Shown: positions 33,518-40,982 of the stretch, piece by piece
Position numbering within the stretch: the stretch's first letter is position 1
Layout of the letters: each line of letters begins with the position of its first letter
DNA from: WTJH01 sp049598145
Lineage (GTDB): Bacteria; Bacteroidota; Bacteroidia; Flavobacteriales; Flavobacteriaceae
Direction: 5' to 3'
NCBI GenBank assembly: GCA_049598145.1
Contig: JBMYNJ010000001.1
Location: forward strand, 51,167 to 115,166
Length of the DNA: 64,000 nucleotides
Made by a program: the position numbers and the translations under genes
The notes under the pieces: generated by a model
The model's database searches: none
What the model was told of the DNA's origin: nothing
Seen by the model: the letters and a program-made list of their open reading frames with translations, nothing else

Positions 33518-35187
33518 TCCTGTTGTAATTTGGCCCAAGAATCCCGAAGGCCTACAGTTTTATTAAAAACAAGCTTTTCGTCGGTGGAATTAGAATCTAC
33601 CGTAAAGTACCCTAACCGTTGAAATTGAAAACAGGTTCCGGGTTTGACATGATTTAAACTGGGTTCAACAAAAGCGGTGACTACTTGGTGTGAATTGTGA
33701 TTGAAGTGATCCAAATGAGACCCCTCTCCCTTATCGGGTGAAGGCGCGGAGTATAAACGATCGTATAGATGAACCTCGGCAGTTAGTGAATCTGCCGCAC
33801 TAACCCAATGTAGCGTTCCTTTGACCTTGCGTTGACTGGCTTCTGTCCCGGAACCGCTCTTACTATCGGGATCATAAGAACATATGATTTCGGTGATTTC
33901 TCCGGAAGAATTCTTTATAACTCTTTCACCCTTAATGATATACGCATTTTTTAAGCGAACTTCTTTACCTAAAGTAAGGCGGAAAAATTTTCGGTTCACT
34001 TCTTCCTTAAAATCTTCTCTTTCGATATAAAGTGTTCTCGAAAAAGGAATTTCACGAGTGCCCAAATCGGGTTGTTCAGGGTTGATTTCGCCTTGAAGGC
34101 TTTCCTTTTGGTTTTCGGGATAGTTTGCAATGGTCAACTTAACAGGGTTGAGCACCGCATTTACCCTTGGGGCTACATAGTTAAGGTCTTCCCGGACGGA
34201 GTGTTCTAACAGGGCCATATCAATTAGGTTTTCGCGTTTAGCGACACCAACTGTATCAACGAAATTACGAAGAGATTCGGGAGTATAACCCCGCCGACGA
34301 AGGCCTGCAATTGTAGGCATTCGTGGATCGTCCCATCCAGTAACCAAATTTTTATCGATAAGTTCTTTGAGCTTTCTTTTACTGGTTACTGTATAAGCGA
34401 GGTTTAAACGTGCAAATTCTCGTTGTTTGGGTAACATACCCTGCTCTAATTGTAGAGCTTCTAAAAACCATTCATAGAGGTCTCTATGTGGTTTGAATTC
34501 TAAAGAACATAAAGAGTGTGATATTTGCTCTTTGTAATCGGATTGTCCGTGTGTCCAATCATACATGGGGTATATGCACCAATCGTCCCCAGTGCGATGG
34601 TGGGTCTTAAACATGATACGATACATGATCGGATCTCGAAGAAGCATATTGGGAGAACTCATGTCGATTTTTGCGCGTAGTACGTGACTCCCTTCCGGGT
34701 GTTTCCCCGCTCGCATTTCACGAAAAAGAGAAAGGTTTTCTTCAACAGATCGATCCCTAAAGGGGCTTGCTGTGCCTGCTTGAGTTGGAGATCCTTTTTG
34801 TTGGGCTATATTCTCAGAGCCTTGACTATCTACATATGCAAGGTTTTTTTGGATTAGTTGTTCTGCCCATTGATAGAGTTGATCAAAATAATCGGAGGCG
34901 TAGCAAATGGAGTCCCATTGATACCCCAACCATTGAATATCCTCTTGGATTGCCTGGACAAATTGCGACTCCTCTGTTGCAGGATTGGTATCGTCAAACC
35001 GAAGATTAACAGGGGCCTGATACCGAACGCCCAAGTTGAAATTGAGACAAATAGCTTTAACATGACCGATGTGAAGAAATCCATTGGGCTCTGGTGGAAA
35101 ACGGAAACGCAAAGCCTTGGGGCTCATCCCTAATTTAAGGTCTTCTTCGATGATATGCTCAATGAAATTCAATGACTTTTGCTCCAC
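33514..35187 (-). CDS. glnS: Glutamine--tRNA ligase
   Basis: About 557 residues. The class I motif is FPPEPNGFLHIGHVKA, with SKRKLKEL as the second signature; the bulk aligns with bacterial GlnS (TRFPPEPNG...). The most likely start is GTG at 35187 (MEQKSLNFIEHIIEEDL). The frame extends to a TTG at 35220, but a TATCTTTG promoter box lies within that extension. Having GlnRS alongside GltX means direct glutaminylation of tRNA-Gln. Confidence 0.95.
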   Translation of the reverse strand: MEQKSLNFIEHIIEEDLKLGMSPKALRFRFPPEPNGFLHIGHVKAICLNFNLGVRYQAPVNLRFDDTNPATEESQFVQAIQEDIQWLGYQWDSICYASDYFDQLYQWAEQLIQKNLAYVDSQGSENIAQQKGSPTQAGTASPFRDRSVEENLSLFREMRAGKHPEGSHVLRAKIDMSSPNMLLRDPIMYRIMFKTHHRTGDDWCIYPMYDWTHGQSDYKEQISHSLCSLEFKPHRDLYEWFLEALQLEQGMLPKQREFARLNLAYTVTSKRKLKELIDKNLVTGWDDPRMPTIAGLRRRGYTPESLRNFVDTVGVAKRENLIDMALLEHSVREDLNYVAPRVNAVLNPVKLTIANYPENQKESLQGEINPEQPDLGTREIPFSRTLYIEREDFKEEVNRKFFRLTLGKEVRLKNAYIIKGERVIKNSSGEITEIICSYDPDSKSGSGTEASQRKVKGTLHWVSAADSLTAEVHLYDRLYSAPSPDKGEGSHLDHFNHNSHQVVTAFVEPSLNHVKPGTCFQFQRLGYFTVDSNSTDEKLVFNKTVGLRDSWAKLQQD

Positions 35188-35202
35188 GATCGATAATTTT
35201 GG

Positions 35203-35210
35203 CAAAGATA
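35203..35210 (-). promoter_or_regulatory. Candidate -7 box for glnS
   Basis: The minus strand reads TATCTTTG (TAnnTTTG), 15 bases before the GTG at 35187. It is divergent from the folB promoter 33 bases away. Confidence 0.45.
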
Positions 35211-35243
35211 TACAATGCAAACATTTTGTATAACAATAGGGTG

Positions 35244-35251
35244 TATCTTTG
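35244..35251 (+). promoter_or_regulatory. Candidate -7 box for folB
   Basis: TATCTTTG lies 7 bases before the folB ATG. A TTTG at 35225-35228 is 15 bases upstream, slightly closer than the usual 17-23. Confidence 0.45.
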
Positions 35252-35258
35252 GGCCGCT

Positions 35259-35618
35259 ATGGGAGTAATTGAAGTTGAAAATATTCGGTTATACGCTTAT
35301 CACGGCTGCTTGCCGGAAGAAACAGAAATCGGCAGTAACTATCGTGTAGATGTACGGTTGGAGGCTGATCTGAACAAGTCAGTGGAAAGTGATCAGTTGC
35401 AGGACACTGTTGACTATGTTACTGTGCATAAAATCGTTTGTGAAGAAATGAAAATTCCCTCAAAGCTTTTGGAACATGTGGTTAAGCGTATACTTGATAG
35501 GATTAAAAACTTAAATGGGGTTTTGCAAGTGAAAGTTCGGGTCGCAAAAGAAAACCCTCCTATTGATGGGGATGTAGAATATGTGGCTGTCGCACTAGAG
35601 GAAAGCCAGCGGTCTTAG
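35259..35618 (+). CDS. folB: Dihydroneopterin aldolase
   Basis: A 119-residue enzyme of folate synthesis, splitting dihydroneopterin to hydroxymethyl-dihydropterin and glycolaldehyde. The family opening IEVENIRLYAYHGCLPEETEIG and later DTVDYVTVHKIV and LLEHVVKRI are present. The ATG 35259 is used. The frame to 35172 runs into glnS and is not supported. Confidence 0.93.
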   Translation: MGVIEVENIRLYAYHGCLPEETEIGSNYRVDVRLEADLNKSVESDQLQDTVDYVTVHKIVCEEMKIPSKLLEHVVKRILDRIKNLNGVLQVKVRVAKENPPIDGDVEYVAVALEESQRS

Positions 35619-35629
35619 ACATAATTTAT

Positions 35630-35637
35630 TACTTTTG
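35630..35637 (+). promoter_or_regulatory. Candidate -7 box for tRNA-Cys
   Basis: TACTTTTG matches TAnnTTTG and ends 10 bases before the mature tRNA 5' end. Confidence 0.5.
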
Positions 35638-35647
35638 TCTAAGCAAT

Positions 35648-35718
35648 GGCACCGTGGCCGAGTGGCTAGGCAGAGCTCTGCAAAAGCTTGTACAGCGGTT
35701 CGAATCCGCTCGGTGCCT
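35648..35718 (+). tRNA. tRNA-Cys (anticodon GCA)
   Basis: A full cloverleaf can be folded by eye. Acceptor stem GGCACCG/CGGTGCC is perfect. The D stem is GCC/GGC. The anticodon stem GAGCT/AGCTT encloses loop CTGCAAA, with anticodon GCA at 35680-35682. The T arm AGCGG-TTCGAAT-CCGCT is perfect. The discriminator base is T, as expected for cysteine tRNAs. CCA is not encoded. A run of T follows at once. Confidence 0.95.
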
Positions 35719-35725
35719 CTTTTTT
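35719..35725 (+). terminator. T tract downstream of tRNA-Cys
   Basis: CTTTTTT follows the tRNA discriminator base. With the tRNA acceptor/T-arm as a stem, this probably terminates the tRNA transcript before the convergent LysE gene. No separate hairpin is seen. Confidence 0.45.
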
Positions 35726-35727
35726 AA

Positions 35728-36336
35728 TCATAAGAATGGTTTGCAACCGATAAACAAACCAAAAACGATTAAAACAAATCCCACGATTTTATCCAAAAAC
35801 GCCAATCGGCTAGGAATCATGAAGCCCTGCACATTGGTCGCCAGACGTATTTTGGCCAATGAGATCCCGAGATAGAAAACAAGAATGGTTCCAAAAAAAA
35901 TAATATAGGCTCTCGTATCTTGAGTTGCTTTTTGACTGAATAAAACCAAAAGTGTCAACCAATAGCTAATCCCTCCGATATTAAAAATATTCAATAAAAA
36001 TCCTTTGATTAGGGACTTCAACACGGTTTTTGCTTCGATAGGCTGCGGTTTTTTTGGTGTTCTTTTTTTTATAAAAAAATAGAGACCAAAGCATATAAAT
36101 AAAAAACCCCCTAAGAGAAATATATCTGTTCGTTGGGTGAAATCTGTCATAAAAGATCGGAGTCCAAGATAGCCGAGAGACAAAATTACAATATCGGCTA
36201 TTACGCATCCAATATCGAGGATAAATGCCTCTTTCCCTCTGCCTTCGAGAGCCATTTGTATCACAATAAAAAAAACAGGACCCGTCGCTAAAGCATATAA
36301 AAATGCAAAGGGAATGGCCGAAAGAAATTCATTCAC
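35728..36336 (-). CDS. LysE family amino-acid exporter
   Basis: A 202-residue protein with about six membrane helices. The N-terminus AIPFAFLYALATGPVFFIVIQMALEGRGKEAF is the LysE/RhtB pattern (GP.....i....G...g). It probably exports an amino acid or a similar small molecule. The start is GTG at 36336 (NEFLSAIPF). The end converges on tRNA-Cys. It follows the DUF2807 gene by 5 bases on the same strand. Confidence 0.87.
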   Translation of the reverse strand: MNEFLSAIPFAFLYALATGPVFFIVIQMALEGRGKEAFILDIGCVIADIVILSLGYLGLRSFMTDFTQRTDIFLLGGFLFICFGLYFFIKKRTPKKPQPIEAKTVLKSLIKGFLLNIFNIGGISYWLTLLVLFSQKATQDTRAYIIFFGTILVFYLGISLAKIRLATNVQGFMIPSRLAFLDKIVGFVLIVFGLFIGCKPFL

Positions 36337-36341
36337 CTCAC

Positions 36342-37058
36342 TTATTGCATTTCAATGATTTGACCTCCGATTCTTTTTTGAGTCACCAATTTTTTTGGTT
36401 TTCCATGCACACGTATTGTTCCCCCTGCGGTTACATGTGCATTTAAAAGGTCTGTGGCATAGACGTAGGCCACCCCACCGGCAGTGACTTTGACATCTGT
36501 TTGCTCGGTAATCAGTGTTTCTGCTTCACAGTAGCCCCCACCAGTAACATTGAGGGTGTGAAAAGAACTTTTTCCTTGGATGTTGACCTGTCCTCCTGTA
36601 GAAATTCGAGAGGTGATGCGTTTACCTGTAAAATGGACATTGAGCTTGGCCCCTTCTTGGACTTCAAAGCGAATGCTCGTTTGTTCTAAGGGTTCTTGAA
36701 AGTCCAGTTTGCTGCCTTGATGCAGCCCGATTCGATCTAGGGGCTGGTTGTAATACAACTCGATATATGAGTATTTCGTCTTAAAAATTTCTTTGAGTTT
36801 ATACCGTAATTTGAGGGTATTATTTTTTAATGTGGCAACGACTTCCTCAGTATGGTCGCCATGAATCACGATTTTATTTTCTTGAGCCGGTATTGCTTTT
36901 ATTTGAATCCCTGAATAGATTTTCAGATTCATAAATGGTCCTAACACCAGGGTTTTTGTGGGGCTTTTCGCTACAATAGTATCAGAGAGAACCGAGGTTT
37001 GACCCCACCCGATAAAAGAGAGAAAACAAAACAGGAGATACCATTTTCGAATATGCAT
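36342..37058 (-). CDS. Head GIN domain (DUF2807) secreted protein
   Basis: About 238 residues from ATG 37058. A signal peptide (MHIRKWYLLFCFLSFIGWGQ) is followed by a beta-helical domain of repeated short strands with many Gly/Thr (KVTAGGVAYVYATDLLNAHVTAGGTIRVHG). This is the DUF2807 putative adhesin head domain common in Bacteroidetes. Function unknown. It is in an operon-like run with rnr (19-base gap) and the LysE exporter. Confidence 0.85.
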   Translation of the reverse strand: MHIRKWYLLFCFLSFIGWGQTSVLSDTIVAKSPTKTLVLGPFMNLKIYSGIQIKAIPAQENKIVIHGDHTEEVVATLKNNTLKLRYKLKEIFKTKYSYIELYYNQPLDRIGLHQGSKLDFQEPLEQTSIRFEVQEGAKLNVHFTGKRITSRISTGGQVNIQGKSSFHTLNVTGGGYCEAETLITEQTDVKVTAGGVAYVYATDLLNAHVTAGGTIRVHGKPKKLVTQKRIGGQIIEMQ

Positions 37059-37077
37059 GTTTAAAATTAACAATTAA

Positions 37078-39243
37078 TCATTCATCGGCAATACCTAAAT
37101 CGATTTGTCGTTTGTTTAGGTCTGTTTTTATGATCTCAACGCTTAAGGAATCTCCTAGCCTAAATACTTTTCCCGTTTGCTCGCCCATCAATAAATGTTG
37201 ATCCAGGTCGAAATGAAAGAAATCACCAGGAAGGTCTTTAATGCGAATAAATCCTTCACATTTGTTCGCTTCTAACTCTACATATAGACCCCGTTCTGTG
37301 ACACCTGAAATCACCCCGGCAAAACACTGTCCCACCTTATCTTCCATAAATTTTACTTGCATAAACTTGACAGAATCCCGTTCGGCTTTGGTCGCAATAA
37401 TTTCTTTTTGTGTCGCATGCCAACAACTTTCTTCTATCGCTTCTGTAGCAACGGAATTCCCTTGATCTAAATAATGGGTTAAAAGCCGATGAACCATAAC
37501 ATCCGGATAGCGCCGTATAGGGGAAGTAAAATGAGTGTAATAATCAAATGCTAATCCATAGTGTCCTATATTTTCGGTGGTATAAGCAGCTTTGCTCATA
37601 CAACGTACGGTCAAGGTATCTATCAGTTGTTGTTCCGGGGTGTTATGAGAATCCTGTAAGAGCTGATTTATACTTTGATTTAATTTTTTAGAATTCAAAT
37701 TTAACGGGTACCCCAGTTTTGTGACAATGCTTTGGAGGTTGAATAATTTATCATAATCCGGTTCGTCGTGGACACGATACACAAATGTCTTTTTGGGGTT
37801 TTGCTTACCAATAAATCGGGCCACTTGCTTATTGGCCAACAACATAAATTCTTCAATTAATTTATGCGCATCTTGGGACGTTTTAAAGAAAACAGATTCT
37901 GGTTCGTTTTCTTGATTGAGCATGAATTGTACTTCCACACGATCAAATGAAATTGCTCCGGAACTCATGCGTTTTTGACGTAGAATTTTGGCGATGATAT
38001 TGAGTTGCTGCAGAGCAACGAAGGTTTGATCGTCGACGCTGTATTTCTTTTTGCTTAATGAGACATCTTCTGGGATGTTCTTGTCTTGGGTATCCAGTAT
38101 GTGTTGAACCTCATGATAAGCGAAACGATAATCGGAACATATCACCGTTCTTCCAAACCATTCCGAGTAAATCTTGCCTTGCTCATCCATTTCGAATACC
38201 GCTGCATAGGTATATTTTTCTTCTTGAGGACGTAATGAACAAACCCCATTAGACAAAATTTCGGGAAGCATCGGAACCACCCGATCAACCAAATAAACTG
38301 AGGTCGCTCGTTCAGCAGCTTCCTGATCTAATATAGAGTTTTCAGGCATATAAAAAGAGACGTCAGCAATATGAATCCCAACCTCAAATCGACCATTGGT
38401 TAGCTTTTTAAAAGATAAGGCATCATCGAAATCTTTTGCTGTTACGGGGTCGATTGTAAAAGTGAGCGTATCGCGAAAATCTCTTCTTTTTTGAATTTCC
38501 TCTGATCTGATTTCTCGATCGATCTGCTGGGCTGCTGCCTCAACAGCTTCTGGAAATTCATACGGAAGGTTATACTCGTGTAGAATCGCGTGCATCTCCG
38601 TTTGGGTCTCTCCTGGGGTTCCTAAAGACCTTAAAATTGTTCCGTAAGGTGAATCCGCATTTCGTGGCCAATCTTTTAGTACCACAAGAACTTTTTCACC
38701 AGCGGTAAAACGCTCTGGTGGGGGCTTGGGTATAAAAAAATCGGTATGTAATCGTGAGCTTCGTGTAAGGACAAAAGCAAATTTCTTATGCCTTTGCAGA
38801 ATTCCAACAAATTCGGTTTTGAAGCGTTCTAGGATTTCTACTACTTCGCCTTCCATTTGTCCCGAGCGGGAACGATTAAAAACATAAATACGAACGGTGT
38901 CACCATCCAAAGCTCTATTGATGTTTTTTCGATGTACAAAAACGTCGTTGTCCAAATCATCTACGAGAATATAAGCATTGCCATTCGACGTAATCTGAAC
39001 GATGCCGGTATACGACTTTTTGGGGTCTTTTAGCCATTGATATTTTCCGCGTGATACTTCTTTAACCTCTTTTTTAGCTGATGCTTTCTTTAAGATCCGA
39101 ATCACTAAATTTCTACTTTGTGTATCACGAAGTTGAAGTGCAGCAGTTATTTGCTTATAATTAAATGCGAGAGTTGGTTGGGATTGAAGAAACTGGAAAC
39201 ACTGTTTTTCTAATTTCTTTTCAAGTTTCTTTTTTTTTGTCAT
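37078..39243 (-). CDS. rnr: Ribonuclease R
   Basis: A 721-residue 3'-5' exoribonuclease. An N-terminal helix-turn-helix and cold-shock/OB domains precede the RNB domain with catalytic motif DPVTAKDFDDALSF. Near the C-terminus are YTHFTSPIRRYPDVMVHRLL and a C-terminal S1 domain (GVISGVTERGLYVELE...). It degrades structured RNA. It is the last leftward gene before the candidate origin. Confidence 0.97.
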   Translation of the reverse strand: MTKKKKLEKKLEKQCFQFLQSQPTLAFNYKQITAALQLRDTQSRNLVIRILKKASAKKEVKEVSRGKYQWLKDPKKSYTGIVQITSNGNAYILVDDLDNDVFVHRKNINRALDGDTVRIYVFNRSRSGQMEGEVVEILERFKTEFVGILQRHKKFAFVLTRSSRLHTDFFIPKPPPERFTAGEKVLVVLKDWPRNADSPYGTILRSLGTPGETQTEMHAILHEYNLPYEFPEAVEAAAQQIDREIRSEEIQKRRDFRDTLTFTIDPVTAKDFDDALSFKKLTNGRFEVGIHIADVSFYMPENSILDQEAAERATSVYLVDRVVPMLPEILSNGVCSLRPQEEKYTYAAVFEMDEQGKIYSEWFGRTVICSDYRFAYHEVQHILDTQDKNIPEDVSLSKKKYSVDDQTFVALQQLNIIAKILRQKRMSSGAISFDRVEVQFMLNQENEPESVFFKTSQDAHKLIEEFMLLANKQVARFIGKQNPKKTFVYRVHDEPDYDKLFNLQSIVTKLGYPLNLNSKKLNQSINQLLQDSHNTPEQQLIDTLTVRCMSKAAYTTENIGHYGLAFDYYTHFTSPIRRYPDVMVHRLLTHYLDQGNSVATEAIEESCWHATQKEIIATKAERDSVKFMQVKFMEDKVGQCFAGVISGVTERGLYVELEANKCEGFIRIKDLPGDFFHFDLDQHLLMGEQTGKVFRLGDSLSVEIIKTDLNKRQIDLGIADE

Positions 39244-39260
39244 GGTCCGAAAGACTCCGA

Positions 39261-39268
39261 CAAAGGTA
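39261..39268 (-). promoter_or_regulatory. Candidate -7 box for rnr
   Basis: The minus strand reads TACCTTTG (TAnnTTTG), 17 bases before the rnr ATG at 39243. It lies at the left edge of the candidate origin. Confidence 0.45.
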
Positions 39269-39354
39269 CTCCAAAAGTGATATAAACTTTTTTTAAATCA
39301 TATTATCATCTTTTTTTTATTTTATTTTCTGTCTTAATGATGATAATTATAGGG

Positions 39355-39363
39355 TGTGAATAA
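39355..39363 (-). promoter_or_regulatory. DnaA box
   Basis: TGTGAATAA on the plus strand is TTATTCACA on the minus strand, a perfect TTATNCACA box. Confidence 0.7.
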
Positions 39364-39475
39364 GGGTAATAAGTTTTTTATTACGGGTTTAATTTATTCC
39401 TAAATAGAAATAGACTCACATGATTTAAACACTATAAATTATATTTTTTATCTGATTTATAAGGAGATAGAAATG

Positions 39476-39484
39476 TTATACACA
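39476..39484 (+). promoter_or_regulatory. DnaA box
   Basis: TTATACACA, a perfect TTATNCACA box, between two AT-rich stretches. Confidence 0.7.
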
Positions 39485-39537
39485 ACTGTTAACTTCTTAT
39501 ATAGGTGATAAAAAAAAGCATTTATTTAACTAAAACC

Positions 39538-39546
39538 TGTGGGTAA
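39538..39546 (-). promoter_or_regulatory. DnaA box-like site
   Basis: Minus-strand TTACCCACA differs from TTATCCACA at one position. Confidence 0.45.
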
Positions 39547-39660
39547 ATCAGGAAATTCTGGGAAAAACGTGTCAATAGAAAATCATAGAAAAGAAGACAA
39601 AAGAATAATTTTTTATTAAGCAAAAAGGTATTGTAACAGACACCAGATATTTATGCATAG

Positions 39661-39669
39661 TTATTCACA
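39661..39669 (+). promoter_or_regulatory. DnaA box
   Basis: TTATTCACA, a perfect TTATNCACA box, 24 bases before a near match. Confidence 0.7.
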
Positions 39670-39692
39670 ATTTATCCCGATAAAAGTTAAAC

Positions 39693-39701
39693 TTATACAC
39701 G
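39693..39701 (+). promoter_or_regulatory. DnaA box-like site
   Basis: TTATACACG, one mismatch (final A to G) from TTATNCACA. Confidence 0.5.
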
Positions 39702-39743
39702 GTTTAAATACCTTTATTGACACGTTTAAGGAGCTCAATTATT

Positions 39744-40172
39744 ATGAAAATATTCATCGGGAACGACCACGCCGGTACAAGCTACAAACAGGCCATTTGT
39801 GAGTATTTGAAACAGAACGGGCATACTGTCCACAATTTCGGAACCGATGGCGATAGCAGTGTCGATTATCCTGATTTTATTCACCCTGTCGCCCAAGCGG
39901 TAGAGGAAGAAGACACTCTGGGTATCATCATATGCGGAAGCGGGAATGGGGCAGCAATGACTGCGAACAAGTACCCAAAAATTCGTGCGGCCTTATGTTG
40001 GACTAAAGAGATCACAGCATTGGCACGCCAACACAATAATGCCAATATCATGAGTATTCCCGCACGTTTTGTAGCCTTGCCACAGGCATTGGAAATGGTA
40101 GATACATTTTTACAAACCCCTTTTGAAGGCGGCAGACATCAAAAACGCGTTGTAAAAATTGACTGCTTCTGA
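39744..40172 (+). CDS. rpiB: Ribose-5-phosphate isomerase B
   Basis: A 142-residue LacA/RpiB family enzyme interconverting ribose-5-phosphate and ribulose-5-phosphate. MKIFIGNDHAGTSYKQ is the phosphate-binding opening. IICGSGNGAAMTANKYPKIRAALCW carries the conserved Cys-Gly-(S/T)-Gly loop. The ATG at 39744 is preceded by AAGGAGCT-like sequence. A TACCTTTA at 39709-39716 may be a weak promoter. It is the first rightward gene after the candidate origin. Confidence 0.93.
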   Translation: MKIFIGNDHAGTSYKQAICEYLKQNGHTVHNFGTDGDSSVDYPDFIHPVAQAVEEEDTLGIIICGSGNGAAMTANKYPKIRAALCWTKEITALARQHNNANIMSIPARFVALPQALEMVDTFLQTPFEGGRHQKRVVKIDCF

Positions 40173-40614
40173 ACCAATACAATACCGATTCTCCACATTT
40201 CACCTGCTCAGCAACGAAGAGCTCTATGAAATTTTAGCTTTTCGTGCCGAGGTTTTTGTGGTAGAACAAAATTGTCCTTACCAAGACCCGGACGGGCAAG
40301 ATGAAAAAGCCATCCATTTGCAACAACTTTCCGGAAATCGCTTAGTCGGCTATGCACGATTATTTCAAGGAAATGAATATCATATTTTAGGACGAGTGTT
40401 GATACGCGAAAAGGAACGGAGCAAAGGTCTGGGACACGCTTTGATAGCTGCCGCTTTAGGTTATATAACTAACGAATGCCCACCAAAGCCCGTTAAAATA
40501 TCAGCACAATTGCATTTGGAAAAGTTTTACAATACACATGATTTTAAAGCTGTGGGCGAAAGTTATTTAGAGGACGGTATTCCTCATATTGCCATGATTC
40601 GACAGCCGGATTAA
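40159..40614 (+). CDS. ElaA-like GNAT acetyltransferase
   Basis: A 151-residue GNAT protein of the ElaA/COG2153 type. LAFRAEVFVVEQNCPYQDPDGQDEKAIHL and VLIREKERSKGLGHALIAAAL (acetyl-CoA loop R.....G.G..L) are typical. It starts with TTG at 40159 inside the end of rpiB (14-base overlap), since no in-frame ATG is available. Substrate unknown. Confidence 0.85.
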   Translation: MTASEPIQYRFSTFHLLSNEELYEILAFRAEVFVVEQNCPYQDPDGQDEKAIHLQQLSGNRLVGYARLFQGNEYHILGRVLIREKERSKGLGHALIAAALGYITNECPPKPVKISAQLHLEKFYNTHDFKAVGESYLEDGIPHIAMIRQPD

Positions 40615-40982
40615 TTGGGCGGATCCATTTCTATGCGAGATAAAATTTGTGCACATTCTTTTTTTAAAGTTTCATATTCCGGGAATAGATGGCTTTTATA
40701 GACCCACATGGAATGAATATTACACTTACTCGTTTTGCTTTCAATGGTGTTTTCTTTTAATGCCGCTCGGATTTGTCTTTTGATCCGGTTCCGGTCAACA
40801 GCTTTAGAAAATTTTCGTTTCGAAACACTAATTCCGGCATATAAGCGACCCATATCTCCGGCAGTTCCCTCGGAAGAAAAATAGCGGACTATGAGCAGCT
40901 TTTCGCTTTGAAGTGTTTTAACCCCCTTTTGCTCGAAAAGTGCGACAATTCGCTTTTCCCCTTTGAGTCGCTTCAGCTTCAT
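40611..40982 (-). CDS. rnpA: Ribonuclease P protein component
   Basis: A 123-residue basic protein, subunit of RNase P that trims tRNA 5' leaders. The signature SKRKFSKAVDRNRIKRQIRAALKE matches the RNR motif of RnpA. It overlaps the M1 peptidase stop by an ATGA and the convergent acetyltransferase by 4 bases. rnpA commonly lies near bacterial origins, though usually next to rpmH, which is absent here. Confidence 0.93.
   Translation of the reverse strand: MKLKRLKGEKRIVALFEQKGVKTLQSEKLLIVRYFSSEGTAGDMGRLYAGISVSKRKFSKAVDRNRIKRQIRAALKENTIESKTSKCNIHSMWVYKSHLFPEYETLKKECAQILSRIEMDPPN

Larger units (their letters stand above)
39244..39743. other. oriC: Candidate chromosomal replication origin (oriC)
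   Basis: This 500-base gap without genes is strongly AT-rich. It contains three perfect DnaA boxes (TTATNCACA) at 39355-39363 (minus), 39476-39484 and 39661-39669 (plus), and two near matches at 39538-39546 (TTACCCACA, minus) and 39693-39701 (TTATACACG). Very AT-rich stretches at about 39284-39345 and 39421-39470 could be unwinding elements. Genes to the left are mostly leftward. parS sites lie 8.6-10.9 kb away. This is a proposal from sequence; dnaA is not adjacent. Confidence 0.75.
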
